Assembly (NCBI GenBank): GCA_036583965.1
Contig: JAZBQD010000021.1
Span: 17,837,266 to 17,901,265 of the forward strand
Length of the DNA stretch: 64,000 bases
Direction: 5' to 3'
Source of the DNA: Prunella strophiata
Taxonomy: Eukaryota; Chordata; Aves; Passeriformes; Prunellidae
Shown here: positions 34,601-49,000 of the stretch, in pieces
Position numbering within the stretch: position 1 is the first letter of the stretch
Layout: each line of letters starts with the position of its first letter
Notes under the pieces: generated by a model
What the model saw: only the letters and a program-made list of their open reading frames with translations
Databases searched by the model: none
What the model was told of the DNA's origin: nothing
Translations under genes and position numbers: made by a program

Positions 34601-37253
34601 GCTTCAGTCCTGAGGCAGAGGTAGAAAAAAGAAGCCAAGAACTGGCAGCCCTTCCTGTCTCACCCCTGCTGTACAGCAGGGACAAGGAGCAGAGGGAGGT
34701 GCTTGCCCAGCAGGTTGGAACCCTCGTGGCTGTGATGGCACAGCTCAACCCCTGTCCCTGTGGCACTCACCTGGCACAGCTGGCCTTTGAAAGCAGCACA
34801 TTTCCCCCACAGATTTCAGCAATGAAAGCCCTCACAGGACTTTTGTTCAGGGGTTGGTAAGAGCTGATGCTGTAGGAGATGGGAAAGCTGGTGGTGCTCA
34901 CTGGCTCACCTGTGACTTCATCTCTCCTGTTTTGTACTCTGCAGATATTCTTCTGTATAAAGAGCAGATACAGACAGAAAACAGAGATAGTTTCCTTTTT
35001 TCCACAGAGCACATAGTAAAACTGCAGAATTTATGGGCACACGCTGCTGCAGTGGCCAAAAGTGTAAAGTATTTAGGAAAGAACTGAGAAATTTATGCAA
35101 TGAAGGTGCCCCAGGCAGATCCAATGTCTGGCACAGAAAGTCAGCAACCCACCTATTTCTGGGCACCAGGGAGATGTTTTAGCACAACCTGGATGCTTTT
35201 ACTTCTTTTTTTTCCCCCAAGATTCTTGATAGATGATGTACAGGGGGCTGCTGGTGTGGCCTTGTGTTTGTGCTGAGACACCTGAGGGCAGCCTGGGCTC
35301 TCTGAGGTTGGTGTTGCACCTTTGGGTTGATCATGCAATATTTTCCTGACAATATTTCTCTGTCAGAAGAGCCAAAAAGACCTGAATTATCTGGTTATAT
35401 CCATATGTGCATGTACAGATACTGCAGACCAATGCTGTCTGTACATAATGGGCAATCTTACTCAGAAATGCTCTGTGCTTCCAGCCTCCCAACCATTCTG
35501 CAGGGAGCAGCTTGTAATTTAATAAAAGCACTGTTGTCAATCCTCCTCCCTCCCCAAACAGGCTTTTTGTGATGCTTAAATATAATACCAAGATAATTGC
35601 TTTGCCTGGCATCTCTAACACAAGATGCATTTCAGGCTTTTAAAGTCAGGGGGAAAACAAAGTGTAAATCAAAATAATTATTTAAGGAAATATGAATGCA
35701 CTGGAAAAGAGGAGGGAAAAAATGAGGAAAAGAAATTAATTTTCAAAGCCTGCACTGTCCTCATTCATTGGCTTAGAAATCAGCCCAGTGCTGCATCTTC
35801 AGTGGGTGCAATTTCATCCCAAAATTATTTGATGCTGTTTATTTTACTGATTGAGTACACAGCCTGTTTTGAGCTCTGGTTCTCCTTTAGGCCTCAGCCA
35901 ATGTATAGGCCTGGCCTTTCTCAGGTTCTTTATGTTTGTGCCATGTGAATGCTGATGATAAATAAAACAATTTTTCAGTTATTTTGGAAAAAAAAAAAAA
36001 CAACAACAAATTACATGTGATTGAAAAGAGCATTTAAACACCCAAAAATTCATTGAAATGCTTCCATTGTGTTCACTGGTGGTTAGCACTTCTGGAATTA
36101 ATTGGATTTAGATAGCTTTGTTACATGGAAATTCAGCCTCTTTTCAGATCCCTCTGTTACTCACATAAAGAATAGCTTGGCCTCCTTTTCTCCATTTAAT
36201 TATGACATTACACATTGCAAGGTAAACTTTAAGGATTGATGCCAACATTTTATGCAGTCCAGCAATGTTTGCTTCATGTTCCTGTTTATTCCCCCATAAT
36301 TTATCTTTATGAAGCAATAGAAATCCCCTCTCTTGCCAAATGCCTCGTTTGTATGAATAATTAAATTGACAGTAAAGCACTCGATCCACCTCTTCATTAT
36401 TCAAGTCCTCCCAAGTTGCAGCATTATTGATTCCAGTAGAATAATGCTGCAATGGCCCAGGAGCATGTGGTAAATCAGGCTGTGGGTACCCAGGGTTTGC
36501 TAAACATTTTATAAAATATTGCTGGTTCATCCCTGTCCTTGGAAACCCCAGCCATGATCCACTGTCCTGTTGTGCCACAAATTGTCTTGGAAGACTGAGT
36601 CACATATCACTGGCAGTGTTTTATTCCTTATTTCCTTCCTTGCCTTTGTAAAAGTTTCTTTTTTCTCTTTCAAATCTGATGAAAACTTAAAAGGGTCACA
36701 TCTGAATTACCACTGAAGCAAATGAGCCATTTGGGGCATTCCTTTGCTGTGTAAATGTAAAATAATGTTCATGACATGTAACACACACATTTCTGTGTTG
36801 TTTCTCTCCTCTCCATAAAAACTGAACCCGTGCCAACTTTGCTGAAGTTTCTTGAAGTTTTCTGTGCTCTTTTCCTCTGGGCTATCTAGAAAATTATGCC
36901 TGTTAAGAAACAGTAGCTGAGGAAAGGAATCCTAAAGGGATAATAATCATTCCTACATGGACCCCAATGAATTTTGCATAAGGGATGAATCACTTAGGTT
37001 TAAAAGGGTTTAAGGAATTAAGATGTTATGTGGCATGGGCAGAGGAAAAGCTGAATGCTCTGGCTTGGGGCTGAGTGCTGTCTCCTCTGCACACAGTGGG
37101 AGATGGAGCAGGAGGGAGTGCCCAGGGGCTGTGGGATCAGGATTTAGAGAGAGGCAGTCCCAGCTCTGTCCTGACTGGAGAACGGGATCCAGAAAATCTG
37201 AAATCTCCTGATTCCAGCTCTGGTGAGCAGTCTCACCCTGAGCCCCACACACA
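34601..37253. other. Intergenic DNA with one unexplained minus-strand open frame
   Basis: Mostly featureless. The minus-strand frame at 36578-36144 (144 codons, starting MAQQDSGSWLGF) is a little more protein-like in composition than its neighbours, but I recognise no family, domain or splice partner. Confidence 0.4.
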
Positions 37254-37640
37254 AGCTGGGGGTGCTCAGCCTGGAGAAAAGGAGACTCAGGGGTGCCCTC
37301 AGCACTCTGCACAGCTCCTGAAAGGTGCCTGGGCTCAGCTGGGGCTGGGCTCTTTCTCCAGGAACTGACACAACCAGAGCACACAGCCTCAAGCTGCACC
37401 AAGGGAAATACAGGCTGGATGTCAGGAAAAGGTTTTTTACAGAAAGGGTGATAAAGTTCTGGAATGGCTGCCCAGGGAGGTGGTGGAGTCACCATCCCTG
37501 GGTGTGTTTAACAAAGCCTGGATGGGGCACTGGGTGCCAGGGTTTAGTTGAGCTGTTGGGGCTGGGTTGGACTCCATGATCTTGAAGGTCTCTTCCAACC
37601 CAGTGATTCTGTGAATTCTGTGAATTCTGTGAATTCTGTT
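37254..37640 (+). mobile_element. CR1 LINE 3' end (5'-truncated), copy A
   Basis: Contains the C-terminal part of the CR1 second reading frame (LHQGKYRLDVRKRFFTERVI, then FWN), followed by the hallmark 3' UTR GGGTTGGACTCCATGATCTT and a terminal tandem GTGAATTCT repeat (about 37606-37640). CR1 is the dominant avian LINE. Compared with copy B at 63571 it lacks a base after the CTGGAATG motif, shifting the frame before EVVESPSL. Dead fragment. Confidence 0.92.
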
Positions 37641-39499
37641 TGAGGAAGTTTTTCTGCCATATCTGAGCATCTGGAGATCCAAACCAAAGGGCACATCTGT
37701 CTGAGCACATGCACATCAGGAAACAAATCTGGTCAGCATTTTTGTCCTTGCTGAGAGCTTAGCAACCAAGTGGTTTGAAAGAGAGGCCTGGTGATAATCA
37801 GCAGGAGGCTGTTGCTGATAAATGAAGTTTTCCCTCCATTTTCTCTCTGACTGTGCATTTTGATGTTTCTCTCAGAGCTGAAAACATCTTGACAACATAA
37901 ACTGTGAGATAAAAACTACACAACTGCTTTTCTTACCAAGTGCTTTTCATTTCAGTTCCAGAGCATTTCTGAATCACACCATTTTCATGACTGATATCAA
38001 GGGAGTCATTTCAGTGGTGCAGCTCAGGATCACTGAAATACCACAAATATCCAACACAGAGCACAGGATACAGCCACAGAGATAATAACTTCTCTTTCTG
38101 GTGACCTTCTGATACTTGACTGCTTTGAGTGCCAAAATTGGGGTTTTTTTATCATTTTCATGCATTTCTACAGCCAGGAACAGCAGACATGATTAAGAGA
38201 GAAAAAGGTTTGATTCAAAGAGGAGCTGCCTGGAGGGTGTCTGCACAGGGCCAGGTGACAGAGAGATTGTCCCCGTGCCACCATGAGTTAGAGAAAATTA
38301 CACCCATTTCAGGATTTGAAGAGGCAAATGGACAGAAAAAGGTGCTAATTTTCTAGGAAGAAAATCTGAATATTTTAACCAGATTTTGCAAGTTTTCTGT
38401 TATGGATATGTCTGCCTACCAGTACTGTTATTTTCTGAGCTCTACCTGTGCACACCTGACTCACTGTGCACACTGAAGGATCTGCCATTGGCTGGTGTAG
38501 AATTAAAAGGGAGAAGGTAATGTTGAGGTCACAGTCCAGCTGCCATTGTAAAATTCTCTCTTTGTCATCCCAGCCATGTCACTTCGTATCTCTGTGCCTC
38601 GCTTTCCTGGTCATAAATCAAATAAATACAATTACTGTGCTTGTAATACTGAAATATGATAATAGATCCCATTCAGGGAAAAGGACAGGAAGAATCAAAA
38701 AGTTGATCTTCAACCAATTCTGCTGGAGAAGACAGCTTTTTAACAGGTGGGTAAGTTACTAGAAAGATCGGATTATTTAAAGTTATCTAGCTCAAGAATA
38801 AAACACAGAACTGTTTTCAGTTTGCAAAAAGAAATAGTGTTAAAATTCCATTAGCTACTGTGACAAACTGCCAGATTAAAACATGAATTGCTAAGCAGGT
38901 GAGGTGGGTTTGAATACTGAATGCTGTTGATTTTTTTTTCCCCACTCCTGTTATAATTTATTTCTCAAATAATTTAAAACTAGTGAAGGAAGGTCTGAGA
39001 GTTTTATTTTTAGTTTTAGTTTTTACTGGTGAGATTGATTTCTTCCTCTTGTTTTTCTTAATACCATACTGTTTAAATTACCATACAAATCCAGTCCTCC
39101 ATTTATGATGCATTAAATGAAAAAAAAATAATAATAAATAAAAAATCATTCCAATTATGTTTCTTCCCAAGCCTTGAGACCTTGTGTTAAAAGCAATATG
39201 CATAAAACTCACTGTTGTGTATTTAGTACCACACAGTTATTAAAAAGTACCCTTGAGCTCTTCTTAATAACTTGGCTGGTTCTCCTTGGGATCTGTATTT
39301 TAATCCATGAAATGCTGGCCTTGTTGAGGCTGAAATATAAAGATATTATCTGATCATATAGGAGCTGTCAGAAGGAGAAGCTGTGCTTGCAGTGCAGTCC
39401 CTGCAGAGCTGGGAGAGGTGCCCAAGCTCTGCCCCTGAGGGGTGCTGCACTTCCCCCTTGGAGAGGGAAGGAGAGAGCTTTTCCTCCTTCTGTGAGTCC
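37641..39499. other. Non-coding, nothing recognised
   Basis: Intergenic DNA between CR1 copy A and the solo LTR, with only short chance open frames. Confidence 0.55.
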
Positions 39500-39505
39500 C
39501 TGGGT

Positions 39506-39808
39506 TGTCGCCCTGATTTTTTAAGTTTCTCTAAAGCCTTCTGATGTTTACATTCTTGTGTAGAACTTTCTCACACACTTTTTGTAAATAACTTATTGTT
39601 TTGCATTCCTCTATGGAGGAAGAGCAACTTGATGGACTGTTGGGTTGTCCAGTGGCATTGAGGAGGTGGCACTGTCACCCTCCAATGACACTGGGATCTC
39701 AGAAATCTATAAATGGAATCAGATTCAATAAACTTCCTCTCTTTTTGCTCTCTCACACCTTGCAAAGAGCTGCTGTCCACGTTGTGTCGTTTGTGCGCCA
39801 CAGTGACA
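39506..39808 (+). mobile_element. Solo LTR, copy 2, with perfect 6 bp target duplication
   Basis: Same family and orientation as the element at 14641. It runs TGTCGCCC ... CAGTGACA and is flanked by CTGGGT at 39500-39505 and 39809-39814. The two target duplications differ in sequence, so these are independent insertions and not a segmental duplication. TATAAA and AATAAA motifs are retained. It has no internal coding region. Confidence 0.88.
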
Positions 39809-40428
39809 CTGGGTCTGCTTTGGGGATGAATTTATGAGGCTGACACTGAACATCCTTTAAAATCCCATCACCAGGAGGGAAATCAAGCCCTTCCCTCACC
39901 CCCTTGTCAGACCTCCAGCCCATCTGACAGCCCTGGTGCTTTGCAGCTTTGTGTTTCAAGAGTGAACTCAGAGCCCTTGGTTTGCCCGTTCCTCCCTCCA
40001 GAGTCTTTCCCTGTTCAATGGAAAGCTGTACAAATTGAATCTGTTGGCTGGTGTTTGTTTTTTTAGCCAGGTGACTGGAGTATGGGATCTCACATCACAG
40101 AGCAGCCTAACAACTCAGGAGTGTAAGTAAGCAGCAGCAAAAAGTAAAACAGAAAAGGAACAGGTTCTTCCAGGAAAATACCAAACAGAAAAGGCAATTC
40201 TTAAATATATTAGAGGCAGACACACATGGGGCTGCTACAATTCCCATTCCCCATCTGGGGACAGACCCCTCCCAGCACCCAGGGCTGCCAGCAGCAAAAC
40301 CCTGCAAACCCCAAAGGGTGGCTGAATTTCCTGTCCTGCTGTCAATAATCTCACTTTTCCCTGATCTCTGGCTGCCTCATCACCAGAGAGGTGCAGAGGA
40401 GCTTTTGGACTGATTGAAGGCATTCTAG

Positions 40429-40740
40429 TGTTGCTGTAGGACACAAAATAACATGATGTAGACAGCAGCTCTTTCCAAGATAAAAGGAAAAGAGAGTTTT
40501 ATTATTTTTTTACTTTAATTTATAGATTTCTGAAGTGCCAGTGTCACTGGAGAGTGACAGTGCCACCTCCCCAATGTCACTGGACAACCCAACAGCCCAT
40601 CAAGTTTCTCTTTCTCCATAAAAGAATGTAAACAATAAGTTATTTACATAAAGTGTGTGAGAAAGTTTTGTACAAAAATACAAACATCAAAAAGCTTTAG
40701 AAAAAATTAAAATGTATTATTAGAAAAAATCAAGACAACA
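40429..40740 (-). mobile_element. Older solo LTR, copy 3, inverted
   Basis: The reverse complement aligns along its whole length with the LTRs at 14641 and 39506. Shared blocks include the CTTTCTCACACACTTT region, the AATAACTTATTGTTT block, CTGTTGGGTTGTCCAGTG, the GGAGGTGGCACTGTCAC block and GAGCTGCTGTC. It is clearly more diverged, with an A-rich change near the TATA/polyA region. Ends are TG...CA; flanks are TTCTAG and CTCTAG, a 6 bp duplication with one mismatch. It lies 620 bp from copy 2 in opposite orientation. Confidence 0.8.
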
Positions 40741-40746
40741 CTCTAG

Positions 40747-42299
40747 AGCTGGCTTGGCACGAGGACCAGGAACTTTAGGAAGGTCTAAAGGCTCCTTGTG
40801 AGCTTCCCTGCCCAAAGCTGGCATTGCCTCCTGTAAAGTGATCATTCTGCACTCTCCATCTGTATTCCCCACCTCCTCTTATCCTACAAAGTCATGAGGG
40901 CTTATCAGCTGTGACTGCTAAAAGGGCAGGGAGGAAAAATAATCAGCAAATGTTTCATTCACCATAATCTAAAAATTGCCATCGCTGAGTCAGCAAAGGT
41001 GGGACTGGGCAAGGAATGGATCTGTGAGTCATGTTTATAACCCAGCTTTTGTTGTAAACACTACAAAGAGGCATTAATTAACAATAAAATCAAGGGAAAT
41101 GCCTGGCAGGATAGATACAGAGACAGAGACAGAGCTGGAGAGATTAGAGAAAATGGAAGGCACTCGTAAACTCAGGCTGAACCTGAGGAAATTACTGTGT
41201 GTCCACTGTGGGGGATTAATCTAAAGCAAACCAGGCATGAAGTAGGAAGAGGGATGAATGCAATGAAAAGCAAGAGTCAGGAAAGCAGAAATGCTGCTTG
41301 GTTTTACAGCACGTTAGGCTAGGATACAGCAAAACAGAAAATGGCTCCATTTTTTCAGTTTATCCAGCAAATAAATCAAAATATGTTTGTAGAGATTTTT
41401 GCCAAGAAGATGCTATGGATTGTGGGTTAAATGGGAGTACTGCTAAATTCTCACCTCCTGTGGCTTTGGATTTCATTGTTTGAAAGAGATTTGCAGAATT
41501 TCAAACGAATGGGGTTGACAAAGTCATTTAAAGATGTGAAAGTTTTGTCTTATGAAGAAAAGGCAAAAGAACTTAGAAGATTATTGGTGACACCATCCAT
41601 CCACAGATTCTGAGTGGCTGTTAGCATGAAGTGAAAGGAAATCCTTCTCTCAATGTTTCAGGGAGGACCTTAAATTTCACGCTGAATGTCCTAACTAGAC
41701 AACAGAAAATGTCTTAAATAAAATGCCACGTAGGCTCCTGAAGGAAAAGGAGTTTTTCCAGTGAAGTTGCTCTTCTTCCCCTGAAGTTTTGTCCTCATCC
41801 AGTGCTGCTTTGGATGAGTGTAAGCAGGAGAGGATGGGGTTTGAGAGGATGGATTTTCCCCTTGGCTCAAGTGAGGACAAGACACACTGCTGCAAACTGT
41901 AAAAGCAACACCCCTGCTCTCTGTTAAGCAGCACAAACAGCACTCAGAGCATTTCCACATTCACTTCTCTCATTTGGGCTTTAAAACCTCTTACCTGGAG
42001 CTTAAATGACAGATCCTCCTGTTTCTGCAGCACTTTCCTCCTATCCCCTTTCAATAATTCATATTCATCTACACCTCATTCCAGGCTCCTTTTCATTGCT
42101 CCTTTGATAAACAACAAGAGATGAGAGGTGCAGGAGATGCTGAGATATGACTGTGGCTGCAAACACTCCTGGTGTTGCAGGGAAATAACTTCATTACCAC
42201 TTGGGCTCTTACTGCTTGCCTGGAAATATCCAGGCAGTGCCTGCCTTAGAAATGTGTGGCAGCAAGAGAGGGAGAAAAGAGCTTGTTTTTTTCAGAAAT
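40747..42299. other. Non-coding, nothing recognised
   Basis: Intergenic, with short chance open frames only. A small GACAGA repeat occurs near 41120. Confidence 0.55.
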
Positions 42300-43400
<1,101 letters not shown>

Positions 43401-45589
43401 TATTTTCAGAAATACTGAATGCCTGCAGTATTTCTTCATGCATTCAAATCATGCATTCAGAATTTTCACAGTCCATTTTCACCCTTTTGCATGAAAAAAC
43501 ACAATAAATGTGTTTATTATATCCAGGAATCCCTTTCCTTGAAGCAAGCAGAAATTATGATGCTATTTGTTTTTACCCTCAGTAAGGTTTAGACACGGGC
43601 TGCAGAAACTCCAAGTCCCTGGGAATTTTACATCAGTGCATACATTTTGTTGGCAGTCTGTGCCCAGAAGAAATTCTGTCTCCAAGATGTCACTGTTTAG
43701 AACTTTCCTTTTTAGCAGGGATGTGGAAGGACTTCAGTAAATGGCAGCACTTGGCACAGCTCCATCTCACTGAGCAGAGACTAATTTGAATTTTATTCAT
43801 TCCAGACTATTTATTTCGATGGCAGAGAACAAGAAACTACTTAGAGGGTGATAAGAGATCTCTCCTGTTGCTTGTCCTTCCCTTCTGGGTATTTAGCTGG
43901 CCAAAAGGGGCTGTCTTTCAACCCTAGTGACCTCCAATAAATAACTGCACTCAGTGGCCCAGCCCAGGCTTTGTGTGTGGGTGTTGATTTTCCTTCTAGT
44001 TATATTTAATCTGCTGAAGGGATTAGAAATAGGAAAAGATTTTGATTAGAATGAAATCACCCAAATTGCCCTAAGCTCCTGAAGTAATGCAGGCAGCAGA
44101 AGTGCCAGTGAGCTTTCCCTGATGCTGCTCTTGGTGGAGTCCTTCAAGACAACCCTGGTTTCTAATCATGTCCTGTAGGAGTCTCCATAACCCTCCACAC
44201 TCTGACTGCTGCTGGGCTTTGCTGGAACAGTTTTGCACTGTTTCTGCAGCAATTGTCCTTTTCAGAGGAGCTTTCCCCAGCCTGTTTCCACCCAGGAGTC
44301 ATCTCAGTGTGTTGGACCATGGTGATGGAACCAAGCAATAAAGTGCATTTTTTCTGTGTTAGGTGGCAGCAAAGGGTGCTATTGATTGTACTCTCCTCTT
44401 TTAGAAACCTCTCCTCCCCAAAACCTTGTAAAATCAGTGCAGATGCTTCCTTCTCTCACCTGTAAATGCCCCAGCAGGCAAAACCAGGGAGAGTACTTGA
44501 TGTGATTTACACACAGGATTAGCAGAGGGTGTCACTTGGGCCCTGAGCAATGACTGAGGAAAATGCTCTTTGCTGCTTCACTCAGCACCTCCCTGCTTGG
44601 ACTCAGGGCCAGAACTGCTGCTGGTCCTGAGGCTGCTGTCTCCTCCAGCTTTGGGGAAGCAGGAGCAGCAGCTAAATCATCTATTTCTGCCTTGTCAACA
44701 GAATTGATCAAAAGGTTCAGGCAGAGGTCAGTGATGAGCTGAGGGAGCCAAGGGCAAGGAGGGAGTAGCTTGGACTGTGAGTTCTTCATTACTGACTGCA
44801 GAAGAAGGAATGAACTAAAGCTGATTAGAAAAACAAGAAGTGCTATAATGTTTTCCTGGGTTTGGGATGAGATCTTAATTTTAAGAAAAGGCTTTGTGAA
44901 GCTTTGGATCCCAACATGTTTTTTTGCTGGCTGCAGGGCTTTGGAAGGACTGGTGCCTTCCAGATTCATGTTCTGGTGGTGCTCCTAATTATTGTCCTGT
45001 TACAGAAGTGGTGTTCTTTTCATGTGAGGTGGTTATAGCTCATAACTTAAATTACATCTCAGAGGAAGAAGTGTTTCAGGACATTGGGATAAAACCACCC
45101 CTGTAGCACATCTGTCTTGCTAGGGACGTTCTGAGATGTTTTTGATTATGATTCCCAGCAAAACCCAATGTTTTCCTACTTTGATATTTCCCAGAGATCA
45201 TGCTGGCTCTCTGGTGTCTGAGACAAGATTGCTTTCCCTTCAATTGGTCATTAGTGGTGCTGCAGCAGAGCTTAATAATCCAAGGGATGGACTGGAACAG
45301 CCTCTTGTTTGGTGCACACACAGGACAAACAGATGGTTGCTGTCTTGGGAGTTCACCCTGGAAATTGATGCAGCAGACTAAGTCAGGCTCTGTGGGTTTG
45401 TGCCACATGAAAATATTTCCCATTTTCAAGGCAAAACTTGGTCTCTGATTTCACTGAGAGGCTCTGGAGTGAATCCCCATAATTGTCATTAATTGCCTGA
45501 TACATATAATGGAAGGGCCAAATCCTTTTCTCCTCCATCCCAGGGTTATTGTGTTCATTCCAATCCTCTGTAAAGGAATTTTGAATGAG
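43401..45589. other. Non-coding, nothing recognised
   Basis: Open frames up to 145 codons (44532-44969, minus) without recognisable motif. Confidence 0.5.
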
Positions 45590-46040
45590 TTAGAGACAGG
45601 ACTTCTGAGTTTTTTAGATGATGAGATTTATTTGTTTTAACATAGGCAGGAAGGGTGAGTTTGGCTCACATCTTTACTGTATGGTTTAGAAGGTTACAAG
45701 ACCTCTAGTTACAAGATTTTTAAAGATTTATTGAATAATAAAACTCTGCTAGTAAGGATATTTCTGGTTTTGACTTAATTCTTAAATATTTTGTCTTATG
45801 GACTCATGCTACAGTGTAAGATTTTTTAGTTAATTATGTTATGACACACAAACAGTACTGCATTCTAAACCTCTTGTTTACTTCTGTAATTACTTTCATT
45901 TTTTCTATATCTTAAATTCTAAACCTCTAAACTTTCTTCTTCTTAACTTAAGGTGTCTCTGCTTTAAACTATAAATCCACATTCTCGCTTTTAGCACTTA
46001 AGTTTGGAAGCCTTTTTTAAGGTCTCAGATCAAATCCTGT
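45590..46040 (-). mobile_element. Probable diverged third copy of the second LTR-like family, inverted
   Basis: Read on the minus strand this shows the same order of weaker matches as 34083-34600: a (G)ACCTGAGACC-like start of the block, GGCTTCCAAA, an AAGTTTAGAGGTTTAGAAT stretch corresponding to the CTTAGAGTTT region, and an AATAAATCTCATC tail. Similarity is judged by eye and is much weaker than between the other two copies. Ends are approximate. Confidence 0.35.
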
Positions 46041-49000
46041 GTTTAATTCTGAGCTTTGGCTTACAATTCTGAGAGTTCCCTGCATTTGGATTCCATCACC
46101 ACGATGGTGCCCTGCAAGTGTGAGCAGAAAATGCAGAGATGAGCGAGGCAAGCAGAATCTGGCTGCAGGAGAGGAAGGCCCCCGTGTTTTCAGGGCACCA
46201 GGGAGGGGTGGTCCAGGCTCCAGGGAAGCAGAGCTGAGCTGCAGATCATCTGCAGAAAAGTCTGCAAGTGTCAGCATCAGTCACATCCTCAACTCTGAAT
46301 TCACTCCAGGCACTAAAACCCTTTGGCTGCTATTAACACATCTTAAGCTAATGAGTCCCTGGAATTGTAATTCCTTCCAGAAGCTATTTGCAATGGACTT
46401 AGCTGGCTAATGGTTATATGTTTGAACTTCATCCTTTCATAATAAATTCCACCGCTAATTCCTGGCTTTCCTGAAGCTTTGTTCTGCCAGATTCACACCG
46501 TGGATCTCTCCTGGGTTGCCTTCAGAGCAAGAGCAGGCTGCTGATTTGTAGTCAGAAGCCACACACCTTTATAAAAGATTCAAAATACCTTGTTTTAAAA
46601 AGATTTTAATTTCATTACACTTACAGCTCCAATAAAAAGCTGGGTGCAACACTTACTGTTTGTTCAATAAGTGTTCTGATTTTCTGTGCCAGTCGACAGA
46701 ACCTGCAGTGAATTTGTTATGAGGGGCGAGCTCCTCTAGCTGGAGATGCAATCTGGAGCTATAAACACTCCAATATCCTTTTATTTCCATTAAATTCAAG
46801 GTTTTTAATAGCAGTTTTTAACAGCTGATGCCAGGCATGCAGAATGCTGATTTCCTACTGGCCCTTTTGTGGTGTTGGCACAGCCAAGTGTTTGTGAGCA
46901 CCTCACCCAGCCTGAGTTTGTCCTTTATCACACCCTGCTTAGGAGGAGGGGGATGTGCCACAAGAGCAGCAAATATTATTTCTCCAGATATATTTGGTTT
47001 AGTTTGTTTAGGCTGACTTAAAGACAAAAATAGTCCTTGTCCATCCCTTTGATTTTACCAAGGGTTGTCTTTTCTTATTAGCGTGGATTCTTCAAAAACA
47101 CAGGCTCATGAGTGACCCACTAAAGATGTTGAAATCATAAGAAAGCCCTGAAAAGTTCCAGTTGGTTTGTGATTAGCATTTTTTAATTATTGCTTGATCA
47201 CTTTTATGCAGAAGCCATAACCACCTCTGTTATCTGCCTCACAGTTCATAATTGACAGCAAAGTGATTTTATCAGCATTCCTTGTAACATCTGTTTCAGA
47301 CAAAGACAAGGGGGAAAAAAACCAAATTAATTTGTGGATAGATTTGCTTTGAAAATACATGAGACTATTCCCATGGTTCCATTTTCTTAAAGCAGTCCCA
47401 TGTTGTGCTGTTTATTATCCCTGTATTTCTGATATTTAGAAATTTAGTTTTTTAAGGGACACAAGTGCTTTAGTACCTGTATCAGTAAGGAATAAGTCCA
47501 GTTGTGTGTTTGAAGTTGCAGAGTTTGGAATGTCTGGTCCATGCTGGAGGTAAAATGAAGACACATATTAAAGGATACTCAGCATTTTATGCATTTTTGT
47601 TTGGGCATTTCTGTTTTTTTGATGTTAATTTCTTGGTCATATTATCATATTAATGATAATATATTATTACCATTATTTCAGATGGTGTTGTTTAATGCTC
47701 ATTAACAATTGACCTTTAATTTTTGTCTATTCATTTGTCTTTTCACCTAGACAAAAATATGATTTCTGGCAGTGTCCAACTCTGACAAACTGCCCAGGAG
47801 AGTAAATTGTGACTTTTTGGCATCATTTCCATTTGTAACTTCATTTCTGCATCTTATTTTATCCCCTGAAGAACAAAGCTGTTATATTCCATGGGGCTAC
47901 ACCAGCAAAAAGAGATTGAAGTGAGTAGAAAATCAGGCCAGAGATTTGGAAACATTTTTATTGCACTGACACGTTTTGATTTAATGTTCTTTTTTTAAAC
48001 CATTCACTTGTACAAAATATCATTATTGCAAAACAAATGGAACCATCACATTTATGAATGGAAGAGGACTCTGCTGTCAATCTTAATATTCTTCATTGCT
48101 TCATCCTTTTTCAGTCTTGTCCCACTGTTGTTAATTTTGTTATTTTTAAGGAAAAGTTGTTATCTGTTATAAAAGTTGATTCTGGGCAATTTTGACCCAT
48201 GACAGATCCCCCACTCTGTCAGAGGAGGAAAGTTGGGCTCCTAAAATGATCTAATCCAGTGAGTTATCCCACAGGAGCCTGGTGGGGATGTTTCCAGAGG
48301 GATAAGGAAGCAACCAGCACTGAGCCACAGCAGTTCTCCCCACTTGGGTCACCCATGGCTGGCACCTCCTCTGGCAGGAGACCCCTCTCTCTTTGGAAAA
48401 CCAAAAAAAAAAAAAAGGAGGTCAGGAATGTGAGGTCACCTCAAATCCCTGTTAAAACCCCTCCTATTTAGTGCATTTCCCATTTTTCTCTGGAGGCAGC
48501 AGAATTATCGTGACAAGAATCGTTTTACTCATTGCCAAATCTTGGTTTTGCTCAGTTTTTTGGAGCTTTTCTCCTCTGACATTTAACAAAAGAAAACACC
48601 TCTCCTCTCACAGACAGTTTAGCCTCCCTCTAACATACAGCCCTGCTGCTGTAAAATATATTATTAATGCTTTAATCAAGCAGCAGTGCTTTGATTAATG
48701 TCTTCTCCTGGGTCACGAGCAGCGAGGGAGCATCATTAAAACCAGAAGTTGAGTCATGGAAAGAGACATGGCAGGAGAGGAGCCTCGGAGTCTGTCATCA
48801 AGGATCTCATCTGCTGGCTGGTGTCGTGTTTGGTGTTGTTTGCCTCCCCTCCTCCCCTGCACCCCTCCTGCCCGGCTTTGTGCCCCTGGCAAAGCTGAAA
48901 CCCGAGCCCGGGGCTCCCTTCCCGCAGGATCCATCGCAGCCCCTGGAGCTGCAGGAGAGCAGCACTGGGGCTTGAGAGCCAAAAAACAGAGCCCAAAACC

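Noticed and set aside
37010..37495. A 161-codon minus-strand open frame, with a similar one at 63534-63851
   Set aside because: Antisense to CR1 3' ends, which read as CR1 protein on the plus strand.
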